Part shown: positions 40,343 to 48,966 of the stretch, in pieces
How positions within the stretch are numbered: position 1 is the stretch's first letter
Layout of the letters: each line of letters starts with the position of its first letter
Assembly: GCF_017603965.1 (NCBI RefSeq)
Contig: NZ_CP071955.1
Coordinates: forward strand, 930,001 to 994,000
DNA: 64,000 nucleotides
Source of the DNA: Xanthomonas fragariae
GTDB lineage: Bacteria; Pseudomonadota; Gammaproteobacteria; Xanthomonadales; Xanthomonadaceae
Reading direction: 5' to 3'
Notes under the pieces: model-generated
What the model saw: the letters and a program-made list of their open reading frames with translations, nothing else
Databases searched by the model: none
Told to the model about the DNA's origin: nothing
Made by a program: the position numbers and the translations under genes

Positions 40343-43300
40343 CACTCTCCAATCTGTCCATTACCCGCCCGGTGATGGCGGTGGTGATGAGCCTGTTGCT
40401 GATCGTGCTGGGTGTGATGTCGTTCACCCGGCTCACGCTGCGCGAGTTGCCGGCGATCGACCCGCCCATCGTCTCGGTGCAGGTGGAATACGCCGGCGCC
40501 TCCGCAGCAGTGGTGGAAAGCCGCATCACCCAGGTGCTGGAAGACGCGTTGGCCGGCATCGAAGGCATCGAGACCATCGAAGCACGCAGCCGCAATGGCT
40601 CGTCGGAGATCAGCATCGAGTTCGTGCAATCGCGCGATGTGGAAGCGGCCACCAACGATGTGCGCGATGCGGTCAGTCGGGTGTCCGACCGCATGCCCGA
40701 TCAGGCGCGCCCGCCGGAAATCTCCAAGGTCGAGGCCGATGCCGACCCCATCCTGTGGCTCAACATGAGCTCCAGCAAGATGGACACGCTGCAGCTGTCC
40801 GATTACGCCGAACGCTATGTGGTCGATCGCTTCTCCAGTCTGGACGGCGTGGCGCAGGTGCGTATCGGCGGACGTCAGCGCTATGCGATGCGCATCTGGC
40901 TGGATCGCGATCAACTTGCCGCACGCGCGCTTACCGTAGCCGATGTGGAAACCGCACTGCAGAACGAGAATGTGGAGCTGCCGGCCGGCAGCATCGAATC
41001 GGCGCAGCGCGATTTCACCTTGCGCGTGGAGCGCAGTTATCTCAAACCCGAAGACTTCGCCAAACTGCCTTTGAGCAAGGGCCAGGGCGGCTATGTGGTG
41101 CGGCTGGGCGATGTGGCCAAGGTCGAGCTGACCTCGGCCGAGCGGCGTGCGTATTTCCAGAGCAACGGCGTGCCCAATGTGGGTTTGGGCATCGTACGCA
41201 ACTCCACCGCCAATGCCCTGGATGTGGCACGCGAAGCGCGCGCGCAGGCCGTAGAAGTGCAGAAGTCGCTGCCGCAGGGCACCAACATTTTCGTTGCCTT
41301 CGACACGACGACCTTTATCGATGCGGCAGTGGAGCGCGTGTATCACACGCTGGTCGAAGCGGTGGTGCTGGTGCTGGTGGTGATCTGGGTGTTTCTGGGC
41401 AGCGCACGCGCCGCGTTGATTCCGGCGGTGACGGTGCCGGTGTGTCTGATCGCCGCCTTCATCGCGCTGTACGCATTCGATTTTTCGATCAACTTGCTCA
41501 CTTTGTTGGCGCTGGTGCTGTGTATCGGCCTGGTGGTGGACGATGCCATCGTGGTGGTGGAAAACATCCAGCGCCGCATCGATCTGGGCGAACCGCCGCT
41601 GGTGGCCGCCAAGCGCGGTACCGGCCAGGTCGCGTTTGCAGTCATCGCAACCACCGCAGTGCTGGTGGCGGTGTTCTTGCCGGTCGGCTTTCTGGATGGT
41701 ACTACCGGCCGCTTGTTCCGCGAGTTGGCAGTGGCGTTGGCCGCAGCGGTAGCGATCTCTGCATTCGTGGCGCTGACGCTTACGCCGATGATGTCGTCAA
41801 AGCTGTTGCGCTCGCACGGGCAGGCCAAACCGAATCGCTTCCATCGCTGGTTCGATGGACGCATGCAGGCGGTGTCCGGTGCGTACGGGCGTTCGCTCAA
41901 ACGGCATGTACATCGCACCTGGATCTTCGCGCTGCTGATGCTGTTGGCGCTCGGTGCCAGTGCGTTGCTGATCAGCCGCATTCCTTCCGAGCTGGCGCCT
42001 GCGGAAGATCGCGGCAATTTCCAGATCATGATCGACGGCCCGGAAGGCGCCGGCTTCGATTACACCGTGAAGCAGATGCATCAGGTCGAAGCCATCCTGA
42101 GTCCCTACGTCGGCCCGGACAAACCCATCGCACGCGCCAATCCGCGCGTGCCCGGCGGCTTTGGCAGCAGCGAGGAAATGCACACAGGACGCGTCAACGT
42201 GTTCTTGCAGGACTGGGAAAAGCGCAGCCGCCCGACTACCGAAGTGGCCGATGAGCTGCAGCAAAAGCTCACTGTGCTTAGCGGTGTACGCGCACGCACG
42301 CAGGTGAGCGGCGGGCTGGTGCGCAGCCGCGGGCAGCCATTCCAATGGGTACTTGGCGGGCCGGATTATGCCGAGATCGCGCAATGGCGCGACCGCATTC
42401 TGCAGCGCATGGAAACTAATCCCGGCCTGGTCGGCCCGGACTCGGATTACAAGGAAACCCGGCCGCAGATGCGCGTCAATATCGACCGCCTGCGTGCGGC
42501 CGATCTGGGCGTGCCGGTGGCCGCGATCGGTGGGGCGCTGGAAGCCTTGATGGGCTCGCGTCGTGTCACCACCTTCGTCGATAACGGCGAGGAATACGAC
42601 GTGATGCTGCAAGCCGATCGCCAAGGCCGGATGTCGCCGGAAGACCTCACCGCGATTCGCGTGCGCTCCACACGTGGCGAGCTGATTCCGCTCTCCAATC
42701 TGGTCACGTTGAGCGAAGTGGCCGAAGCCGGCACCTTGAACCGCTTCAATCGCCTGCGTGCGATCACCATCAGCGCCGGTCTGGCACCGGGCTATCCGCT
42801 CGGCGAGGCGATCGCCTGGGCGCAACAGACCGCGCAGGAAGAATTGCCCGAGTATGCGCAGGTGGATTGGAAGGGCGAATCGCGCGAATTCCAGCAATCC
42901 GGCAGTGCGGTGTTGCTGACCTTCGGCATCGCCTTGCTGGTGGTGTATCTGGTGTTGGCCGCGCAGTTCGAAAGCTTCGCGCATCCGCTGGTGATCATGC
43001 TCACTGTGCCGTTGGCGGTGCTGGGTGCGCTGGTCGGTTTATGGGTTACCGGCGGCACGCTCAACTTGTTCAGTCAGATCGGCATCGTGATGTTGGTGGG
43101 CCTTTCCGCCAAGAACGGCATCCTGATCGTGGAGTTCGCCAACCAGTTGCGCGACCAGGGCCGTAGCGTGCATGAGGCGATCGTGGAGTCGGCATCGGTG
43201 CGTTTGCGCCCGATCCTGATGACCTCGATCGCCACCGTGGTCGGTGCGATTCCGTTGGTGGTGGCCGGCGGGCCCGGCTCGGCCAGCCGCGCCACCATCG

Positions 43301-43464
43301 GTGTGGTGGTGATCTTCGGCGTGTCGTTGTCCACGCTGCTGTCGCTGTACGTGGTGCCGGCGTTCTACAGCCTGATCGCGCCGTATACCAAATCGCCCGA
43401 AGCGGTGGCACGCGAGTTGGAAACCCTTGAAGCGAAGACATCGTCGGTAGGTGGACACGCATAA
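40339..43464 (+). CDS. RND multidrug efflux permease
   Basis: Inner-membrane proton-driven pump, 1041 residues, the usual HAE1 size with two homologous halves of six helices. Motifs: LSITRPVMAVVMSLLLIVLG at the start, DPPIVSVQVEYAGASAAVVE, the proton-relay helix ALVLCIGLVVDDAIVVVENI, the first-half end ALTLTPMMSSKLL, and the second-half relay IGIVMLVGLSAKNGILIVEF. It forms an operon with the fusion protein. The substrate range cannot be read from sequence. The stop codon touches the left end of a palindromic repeat element that may act as a 3' hairpin. Confidence 0.95.
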   Translation: MTLSNLSITRPVMAVVMSLLLIVLGVMSFTRLTLRELPAIDPPIVSVQVEYAGASAAVVESRITQVLEDALAGIEGIETIEARSRNGSSEISIEFVQSRDVEAATNDVRDAVSRVSDRMPDQARPPEISKVEADADPILWLNMSSSKMDTLQLSDYAERYVVDRFSSLDGVAQVRIGGRQRYAMRIWLDRDQLAARALTVADVETALQNENVELPAGSIESAQRDFTLRVERSYLKPEDFAKLPLSKGQGGYVVRLGDVAKVELTSAERRAYFQSNGVPNVGLGIVRNSTANALDVAREARAQAVEVQKSLPQGTNIFVAFDTTTFIDAAVERVYHTLVEAVVLVLVVIWVFLGSARAALIPAVTVPVCLIAAFIALYAFDFSINLLTLLALVLCIGLVVDDAIVVVENIQRRIDLGEPPLVAAKRGTGQVAFAVIATTAVLVAVFLPVGFLDGTTGRLFRELAVALAAAVAISAFVALTLTPMMSSKLLRSHGQAKPNRFHRWFDGRMQAVSGAYGRSLKRHVHRTWIFALLMLLALGASALLISRIPSELAPAEDRGNFQIMIDGPEGAGFDYTVKQMHQVEAILSPYVGPDKPIARANPRVPGGFGSSEEMHTGRVNVFLQDWEKRSRPTTEVADELQQKLTVLSGVRARTQVSGGLVRSRGQPFQWVLGGPDYAEIAQWRDRILQRMETNPGLVGPDSDYKETRPQMRVNIDRLRAADLGVPVAAIGGALEALMGSRRVTTFVDNGEEYDVMLQADRQGRMSPEDLTAIRVRSTRGELIPLSNLVTLSEVAEAGTLNRFNRLRAITISAGLAPGYPLGEAIAWAQQTAQEELPEYAQVDWKGESREFQQSGSAVLLTFGIALLVVYLVLAAQFESFAHPLVIMLTVPLAVLGALVGLWVTGGTLNLFSQIGIVMLVGLSAKNGILIVEFANQLRDQGRSVHEAIVESASVRLRPILMTSIATVVGAIPLVVAGGPGSASRATIGVVVIFGVSLSTLLSLYVVPAFYSLIAPYTKSPEAVARELETLEAKTSSVGGHA

Positions 43465-43608
43465 GAGCGGCTGACAAAACCACTGCGCTCACCGCCAGGC
43501 GGGCGCGGCCGGTGCTCGGAATCGGCATGTACCACGCGTACACTGCGGTTCCTGTGCGCCGTGAGCATCCACCTGACGACTGCTCGCTACGTTTTGTTAG
43601 CCGCTCTT
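43463..43608 (+). repeat. ~145-bp palindromic-ended repeat element, copy A
   Basis: Terminal inverted repeats AAGAGCGGCTGACAAAAC (43463-43480) and GTTTTGTTAGCCGCTCTT (43591-43608) match at 17 of 18 positions. The interior is shared with copy B (for example CCAGGCGGGCGCGGCC, GGCATGTACCACGCGTACAC, CTGCTCGCTACG). It has no coding capacity and looks MITE- or REP-like. It begins at the stop of the RND permease gene. Confidence 0.88.
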
Positions 43609-43739
43609 AACCATTTTCGTCACTGTTCCCGCACCACCGGCTCTGTCGGCGTTGGCAGGACGACCAACACAGTAATGGCGGGAAGGAACGAAAACGTCCT
43701 TCCCGGCACTGCAAGAAACACGAACTTTTGGATACGGCG

Positions 43740-44636
43740 ATGACACAGCATGACGGACGAGGTGGGCGACCGCCGCGCGATGGCCGCGGTTCTGGCGCTT
43801 CGCACAACCCCTGGGGCCGCGCCGCGCCGCGCGTACCTGCGGCACGCGTACCTGCGCAGCACGCGCTATCCGCACCGGCACGGGTAGGCGGCAACGCGTG
43901 CGAAGTACGGTTGTACGGCATCAATGCGGTGCAAGCCGTGTTCAAGGCGCGTCCGGAAGCCTTGCGCAAAATTTATCTGAGCGAGGCGCGCATCCCGCAG
44001 TGCAAGGCGCTGCTGGCCTGGTGCGTCGCGCAACGTATCGGCTACCGCGTGGTGGAAGATGCTGATCTGAGCAAGCTTGCCGCCAGTACGCACCACGAGG
44101 GTGTGGTGGCAGAGGTGCTGCGCGTGTCACCGCAACCGTTGCACGATTGGCTGGCAGCATTGGCGCAGGGCCCGGCGCTGGCGCTGTGGCTGGATGGCGT
44201 GGGCAATCCGCATAACTTCGGCGCGATCCTGCGTTCGTCCGCGCATTTCGACGTGGCCGGTTTGTTGCTGCCTGCCGGCTCCACGCTGGGGTTGTCCGGC
44301 GCAGCGGCACGTGTGGCCGAAGGTGGTGCCGAAGCGGTGCCGCTGGTGCAGCTCCCCGAGATTGCGCAGGCGATGGCGCAGTTGCGTCGGGCCGGCTTCG
44401 CGGTGGCGGCGACGCTGGTCGACGGCGGTCAGGATGTGTTCGCAGCAGCGTTGCCGCAGCGGCTGGTGTATGTGATGGGCGCAGAGAGCGAAGGCATGGA
44501 CCGCCAGTTCGCACGCGATTGCGACCTGCAGTTGTCGATCCGCGGCAGCGGCAAGGTCGAAAGCCTCAACGTGGCCTCGGCCACCGCAGTCTTCCAGGCC
44601 GCCTGGCGCGCCCGCGCGCTTACCGGAAACCAGTGA
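43740..44636 (+). CDS. rlmB: 23S rRNA 2'-O-ribose methyltransferase (SpoU/TrmH family)
   Basis: SPOUT-class methyltransferase of 298 residues, probably modifying G2251 of 23S rRNA as RlmB does. A basic, Gly/Arg-rich, disordered N-terminal ~55 residues is followed by the L30e-like substrate-binding domain (VRLYGINAVQAVFKARPEAL) and the SPOUT domain with DGVGNPHNFGAILRSS (motif 1), VMGAESEGM (motif 2) and SLNVASATAVFQAAW (motif 3). The N-terminal tail is longer than in E. coli RlmB. ATG 43740 is the first ATG after the repeat element. Direct copies of that element flank the gene. Confidence 0.9.
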   Translation: MTQHDGRGGRPPRDGRGSGASHNPWGRAAPRVPAARVPAQHALSAPARVGGNACEVRLYGINAVQAVFKARPEALRKIYLSEARIPQCKALLAWCVAQRIGYRVVEDADLSKLAASTHHEGVVAEVLRVSPQPLHDWLAALAQGPALALWLDGVGNPHNFGAILRSSAHFDVAGLLLPAGSTLGLSGAAARVAEGGAEAVPLVQLPEIAQAMAQLRRAGFAVAATLVDGGQDVFAAALPQRLVYVMGAESEGMDRQFARDCDLQLSIRGSGKVESLNVASATAVFQAAWRARALTGNQ

Positions 44637-44695
44637 TGCGTGTGTCTGTCTGGCTGCGTGCCGACCTCTCCCCGCCCTGGATAGGACTTGGATTT

Positions 44696-44838
44696 AGAGC
44701 GGCTAACAGAACGACCGCACAGCCGCCAGGCGGGCGCGGCCATTGCGCGGAATTGGCATGTACCACGCGTACACTCCGGTTCCTCCGCGCCGTGAGCACC
44801 CACCTGGCGACTGCTCGCTACGTTTTGTTAGCCACTCT
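44696..44838 (+). repeat. ~143-bp palindromic-ended repeat element, copy B
   Basis: Same orientation and interior as copy A. Ends are AGAGCGGCTAACAGAAC (44696-44712) and GTTTTGTTAGCCACTCT (44822-44838), slightly diverged. It stands 60 bp after rlmB and abuts the IS3 remnant. Confidence 0.88.
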
Positions 44839-45178
44839 TAGAGTCCAGGATTGATGACATCGATCTTGGCCAGATGTTGGGCATAAGCGGACGGTGTCAT
44901 GCCGCCAATTGCTTTCTTGGGTCGTTCCTCAGTTGTACGCGCATCGCCATCGCTCAATCATTGGTGCGTGCATGCAGCAGTTTCAGCCGGGCGTTCTCGG
45001 CCTCCAGGTCCTTGAGCCGCTTGGTCTCGTGCATGCTCATCCCGCCGAACTAGCTACGCCACTGGTAGTACCAGGCTTCACTGAAGCCATGCCGCCGGCA
45101 TAGATCCTTGATTGCTACGCCGGCTTCGGCTTCGCGCAGGAAGCCGATGATCTGTTCTTCGGAAAAACGCTTCTTCAC
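44838..45178 (-). pseudogene. IS3-family transposase remnant (orfA with stop, orfB tail)
   Basis: GTG 45178 with upstream AAGGAG starts KKRFSEEQIIGFLREAEAG ... RRHGFSEAWYYQWRS, the OrfA helix-turn-helix of an IS3-type (IS407-like) element. A TAG stop at 45050-45052 interrupts it. The frame then continues FGGMSMHETKRLKDLEAENA until a second stop near 44954. Most of orfB is deleted. A short in-frame tail typical of OrfB ends (KAIGGMTPSAYAQHL) is left next to the repeat copy B. Non-functional. Confidence 0.8.
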
Positions 45179-45430
45179 GTCCAATCTCCTTGGGGTAGGG
45201 AATGGATTCCAAACTGGGGCGCTACTCAAACTCGGGGGGGCGTCTGGCGAGCGCAGGTCGAAAGTCATGCTTGCCTGAACGGCTTTGCTCGCCGTTCAGT
45301 CACGTTTATCGATGGAGTGTCCGGCCTTGGCGGCTGAACCATGCAACTGCGCCTGGGCGATCCGATGTGCAGGGTGCTTTGCGTGGCGATCCGGCTCTGC
45401 CACCATCGCGGGCTGCTCAGGAGCTTTGTC
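45179..45430. other. Intergenic region upstream of aroG
   Basis: The left end of the IS3 remnant probably extends to about 45,230. A short inverted sequence (GAACGGCTTTGCTCGCCGTTC, near 45276-45297) forms a small hairpin. No gene seen. Confidence 0.35.
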
Positions 45431-46828
45431 ATGAATCTTTCCGCCCCATCTCGCGTTTCCGACTCCACTGCTTCGTCGTGGGCCCCGGACAGCTGGCGTG
45501 GCAAACCCGCGCTGCAGCTGCCGGTCTACCCGGATCAGCCTGCGCTGCAGGCCGCGATGGACGAGTTGGGGCAGCTGCCGCCGCTGGTGACCTCGTGGGA
45601 AATATTCGCGCTCAAGCGCCAACTGGCGGAGGCGCAAGAGGGTAAGCGCTTCCTGTTGCAGGGCGGCGATTGCGCCGAGAATTTCAGCGATTGCGAATCG
45701 GGCACGATCTCCAATCGCTTGAAGGTGCTGCTGCAAATGAGTCTGGTGCTGGTGCACGGCTTGCACTTGCCGGTGGTACGCGTGGGTCGCTTCGCTGGGC
45801 AGTACGCCAAGCCGCGGTCGGCCGACACCGAAACCCGCGATGGGGTGACCTTGCCGAGTTACCGCGGGGATGTGATCAATGCGCCGGCGTTCACCCAAGC
45901 TGCGCGCGTGCCCGACCCGCGCCGCATGATCACCGCGCATTCGCGCTCGGCCATGACGATGAACTTCGTGCGCGCGTTGATCGACGGCGGCTTCGCCGAC
46001 CTGCATCACCCCGAATACTGGAATTTGGATTGGGTGGGCTATTCGCCGCTGGCGGCGGACTACCAGAAGATGGTCTCGTCGATCGGCGATGCGGTGCGCT
46101 TCATGGAAACCTTGTCCGGAGCGCAGGTGTACAACCTCAATCGCATCGACTTCTACACCTCGCATGAAGCGCTGTTGCTGCCCTACGAGGAAGGCCTGAC
46201 CCGTCAGGTACCTCGTCAGTGGGGCTGGTTCAATCTCAGTACGCATTACCCGTGGATTGGCATGCGCACTGCCGCGCTGGATGGTGCGCATGTGGAATAT
46301 CTGCGCGGCGTGCGTAACCCGATCGCGATCAAGGTGGGGCCGTCGGTGCAGCCGGATCAGTTGCTGCGTCTGATCGATGTGCTTAATCCGGAAAACGAAC
46401 CTGGGCGCTTGAGCTTCATCCATCGCATGGGCGCGGCGCAGATCGCCGAGAAACTGCCGCCGTTGCTGGATGCGGTCAAGCGCGACGGGCGCCGGCTGCT
46501 GTGGGTGTGCGACGCGATGCACGGCAATACCGAAAGCACCGGAAATGGCTATAAAACGCGGCGTTTCGATAATATCCGCAGCGAAGTCGAGCTGTCGTTC
46601 GATCTGCATGCAGCGGCCGGCACGCGGCTGGGCGGTGTGCACCTGGAACTGACCGGCGAAGACGTCACCGAGTGCACAGGTGGTGCGCGCGAATTGACCG
46701 AGCGCGATCTGGAGCGTGCGTATCGTTCCAGCGTGGATCCGCGTCTGAACTATGAGCAGTCGCTGGAGATCGCGATGGCGATCGTGCGCAAGCAACAACA
46801 GGTGCCCTCGCAGCCGCTGGGTGCGTGA
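45431..46828 (+). CDS. aroG: Class II (plant-type) DAHP synthase
   Basis: 3-deoxy-D-arabino-heptulosonate-7-phosphate synthase, first step of the shikimate pathway, 465 residues. This is the AroA-II form found in plants, Mycobacterium and xanthomonads, not the AroF/G/H type. Signatures: KRFLLQGGDCAENFSDCESG, VVRVGRFAGQYAKPRS, LPSYRGDVINAPAFT, NLNRIDFYTSHEALLLPYE, IAIKVGPSVQPDQLL, WVCDAMHGNTES and HLELTGEDVTECTGG (metal/substrate ligands). The ATG at 45431 gives the expected length. Codons upstream are unlike protein. Confidence 0.95.
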   Translation: MNLSAPSRVSDSTASSWAPDSWRGKPALQLPVYPDQPALQAAMDELGQLPPLVTSWEIFALKRQLAEAQEGKRFLLQGGDCAENFSDCESGTISNRLKVLLQMSLVLVHGLHLPVVRVGRFAGQYAKPRSADTETRDGVTLPSYRGDVINAPAFTQAARVPDPRRMITAHSRSAMTMNFVRALIDGGFADLHHPEYWNLDWVGYSPLAADYQKMVSSIGDAVRFMETLSGAQVYNLNRIDFYTSHEALLLPYEEGLTRQVPRQWGWFNLSTHYPWIGMRTAALDGAHVEYLRGVRNPIAIKVGPSVQPDQLLRLIDVLNPENEPGRLSFIHRMGAAQIAEKLPPLLDAVKRDGRRLLWVCDAMHGNTESTGNGYKTRRFDNIRSEVELSFDLHAAAGTRLGGVHLELTGEDVTECTGGARELTERDLERAYRSSVDPRLNYEQSLEIAMAIVRKQQQVPSQPLGA

Positions 46829-46914
46829 TCGGCATGTGCGTATGACGTGATGCTCATCGCGCTTGCGGCATGCTCTGGCAGCCATCCCTATTTCCCCTCC
46901 ACAGGAGGAACGGT

Positions 46915-48042
46915 TTGACTGCCAATTGGAACGTCATCGGCGAATACGCAATCCCGCTCGGTGCCGCGTTGCTGGCGGGGATGGTGATCTGGTCGCTGAT
47001 GCTGTGGCTGTTTCGCCGCATGCAGGGTCGCGACTACCGCCGTGCGCGCATCATTCGCGTGATTACGCTGCCGGCGGCAGTCATTCTGCCGTTGTTGTTT
47101 TTGCGTATTGCGACCGAAGCAACGCCCCTGGAGGGCAAGGGGCTCGTGGCACTGCAGAGCCTGCTGCATGTGGGAATCGTCGGCTGCATTACCTGGTTAT
47201 TGGTACGAGCGGTGGCGGCGGGGGAGGCGGCGATCCTGCGCAGCAATCCGATCGAAGTCTCCGATAACCTCACCGCACGACGTATCCAGACCCAGGCGCG
47301 GGTGTTGAGCCGCGTAGTGATGGGCGCGGTGATCCTGCTCGGCATCTCGGTCGTGTTGCTGGGTTTTGAACAGGTACGCCAGATCGGCAAGACGTTGCTT
47401 GCCTCGGCCGGCATCATCGGGCTGGTGGCCGGTATCGCGGCCAAGCCGGTGTTCGGCAATCTGATTGCTGGTCTGCAGATCGCATTGACCCAGCCGATCC
47501 GGCTGGACGATGTGGTGATCGTGGAGGGCGAGTGGGGCCGTATCGAAGAGATCGGCAGCGCGTATGTGGTGGTGCGGATCTGGGACGAGCGGCGCATGGT
47601 AGTGCCGCTGACCTGGTTTATCGAGCATCCGTTCCAGAATTGGACGCGCAGTAGCGCCGATCTGCTCGGCACCGCATTTCTGTGGCTGGATTACCGCACG
47701 CCGATCGCGGCAGTACGCGTGGAACTGGAACGCATCTGCCAGAGCGAACCGCTATGGGATGGACGCGTGTGCGTAACCCAGATCACCGATACCAGCGAGA
47801 ACACCATCCAGGTGCGCTTGCTGGTGAGTGCACGCAATTCCGGCGATGCGTTCGATCTGCGTTGCCTGGTGCGTGAGCGCATGATCGACTTCCTGACCCG
47901 CGAGCATGCCTACGCGCTGCCGCGGATCCGCGCCGAAATCGCCGCGCAGGAAAAACCACCGTCGCGCATCGCCGAGCCGATCGCCCAGGAGAGCGTGCGC
48001 TCGCCCGGGGCCGAAGACGGCGAGCCTGCGACGACGGGCTAA
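46915..48042 (+). CDS. MscS-family mechanosensitive channel
   Basis: Inner-membrane channel-like protein of 375 residues. Four N-terminal hydrophobic helices precede the pore helix and beta domain: LGFEQVRQIGKTLLASAGII, GLVAGIAAKPVFGNLIAGLQ, IALTQPIRLDDVVIVEGEWG and YVVVRIWDERRMVVPLTWFI, all MscS landmarks. The TTG at 46915 is chosen as start because a perfect AGGAGG lies 6 bp upstream; an ATG 15 codons earlier (46870) has none. The last ~40 residues are a Pro/Glu-rich tail. It may protect against osmotic shock. Confidence 0.9.
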   Translation: MTANWNVIGEYAIPLGAALLAGMVIWSLMLWLFRRMQGRDYRRARIIRVITLPAAVILPLLFLRIATEATPLEGKGLVALQSLLHVGIVGCITWLLVRAVAAGEAAILRSNPIEVSDNLTARRIQTQARVLSRVVMGAVILLGISVVLLGFEQVRQIGKTLLASAGIIGLVAGIAAKPVFGNLIAGLQIALTQPIRLDDVVIVEGEWGRIEEIGSAYVVVRIWDERRMVVPLTWFIEHPFQNWTRSSADLLGTAFLWLDYRTPIAAVRVELERICQSEPLWDGRVCVTQITDTSENTIQVRLLVSARNSGDAFDLRCLVRERMIDFLTREHAYALPRIRAEIAAQEKPPSRIAEPIAQESVRSPGAEDGEPATTG

Positions 48043-48375
48043 GCACTGGTACGGCTGTGTTGTTCGTAGGCGTAGGTCAGTTGGATAAGACGCGGCTCGC
48101 TCCAGCCGGAGCTGGACTGCGTGGAGTGGAAGTTGGCTGATTCGCTCAGGCTTGCGTCTTGCCCAGGATCACCGCGCCGGCGCTGCGCAGGCGCGGCACC
48201 AGGAATGCGTCACGGCTGGAGCGAAACGCGGCCAGAGCCAGCGGCCGGACTATCGACCATTGGCACGGCATCGATGTTGTCCTTGAGCAGCACCCAGGAT
48301 GCCGTGCAACGGCTCGCGCACGCGACCAGCGCGACGTGCATCCGCTTCAGTTTGCGGATTGAGTTCATCGCCACT
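48039..48375 (-). pseudogene. Amidase-family pseudogene, internally deleted and frameshifted
   Basis: Reading minus from 48375, ELNPQTEADARRAGRVREPL then HGILVLLKDNIDAVPM matches the N-terminal amidase-signature region around the catalytic Lys. A frameshift follows, then RDAFLVPRLRSAGAVILGKT, another shift, then LSESANFHSTQSSSGWSEPR joined directly to LIQLTYAYEQHSRTS, which looks like an amidase C-terminus. The Ser-Ser-Lys active-site core (about 300 residues) is gone. It converges on the mscS 3' end, overlapping its last bases. Confidence 0.82.
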
Positions 48376-48483
48376 CTAAAGTTGGTGGGTCGCATTGACG
48401 GTCTTCCCCGGGAAGTTTCGCAGGCTGACGGCGCTGTGTCCGGGCGACAACGGATGAAGTGCCCGCAGACGGGCAGGGCTTGC

Positions 48484-48948
48484 TCAGCGACGTCGGAACA
48501 GATCGCGCGCAAGCACCCCGACCACGATCAGATTGATCGCCAGCACGCCCCAGGCGGTCCAGCCAGGATGGCGGACGATGGCGTAGATATCGAAGGGTAA
48601 ATAAATGGCCGCTGACAGGCAGCCCAGTACCGAAGCCCATGCCTTGGCACGCCACAGGCCCCAGGCTTCCACGATATGCAGCAGGCCGTAAGCCAGCATC
48701 GCGGCGGCAGCCAGATGCACCGCATCGGGGCTGATGGTCTTGAGCAACGACGGCAGTGCGCCGTGGTCGGGATCCAGATTGAAACGGCGGATCAGGGTGC
48801 TGACCGCGTTTTGCAGCGGGAGCGGGCCCAGAATTTCCAGGCCCGTCGCCGCCAGCAGCGCAAGCGTCCCCTTGACCGCCTCTAGCAAGGCGATCACGTG
48901 CAGTCCCGGATGCGCACGCGGATCCGGGCTGTAGGGCTTGTTGCTCAC
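48484..48948 (-). CDS. DUF2127-type small membrane protein
   Basis: A 154-residue inner-membrane protein with four hydrophobic stretches (IALLEAVKGTLALLAATGLE, LAAAAMLAYGLLHIVEAWGL, LGCLSAAIYLPFDIYAIV, WGVLAINLIVVGVLARDL). The GLHVIALLEAVKG start and AYGLLHIVEAWGLWRAKAWA match DUF2127 proteins. The function is unknown. It lies 18 bp downstream of typA on the same strand and may be co-transcribed. Confidence 0.8.
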   Translation of the reverse strand: MSNKPYSPDPRAHPGLHVIALLEAVKGTLALLAATGLEILGPLPLQNAVSTLIRRFNLDPDHGALPSLLKTISPDAVHLAAAAMLAYGLLHIVEAWGLWRAKAWASVLGCLSAAIYLPFDIYAIVRHPGWTAWGVLAINLIVVGVLARDLFRRR

Positions 48949-48966
48949 GCTTGTCGACCTGACAAC

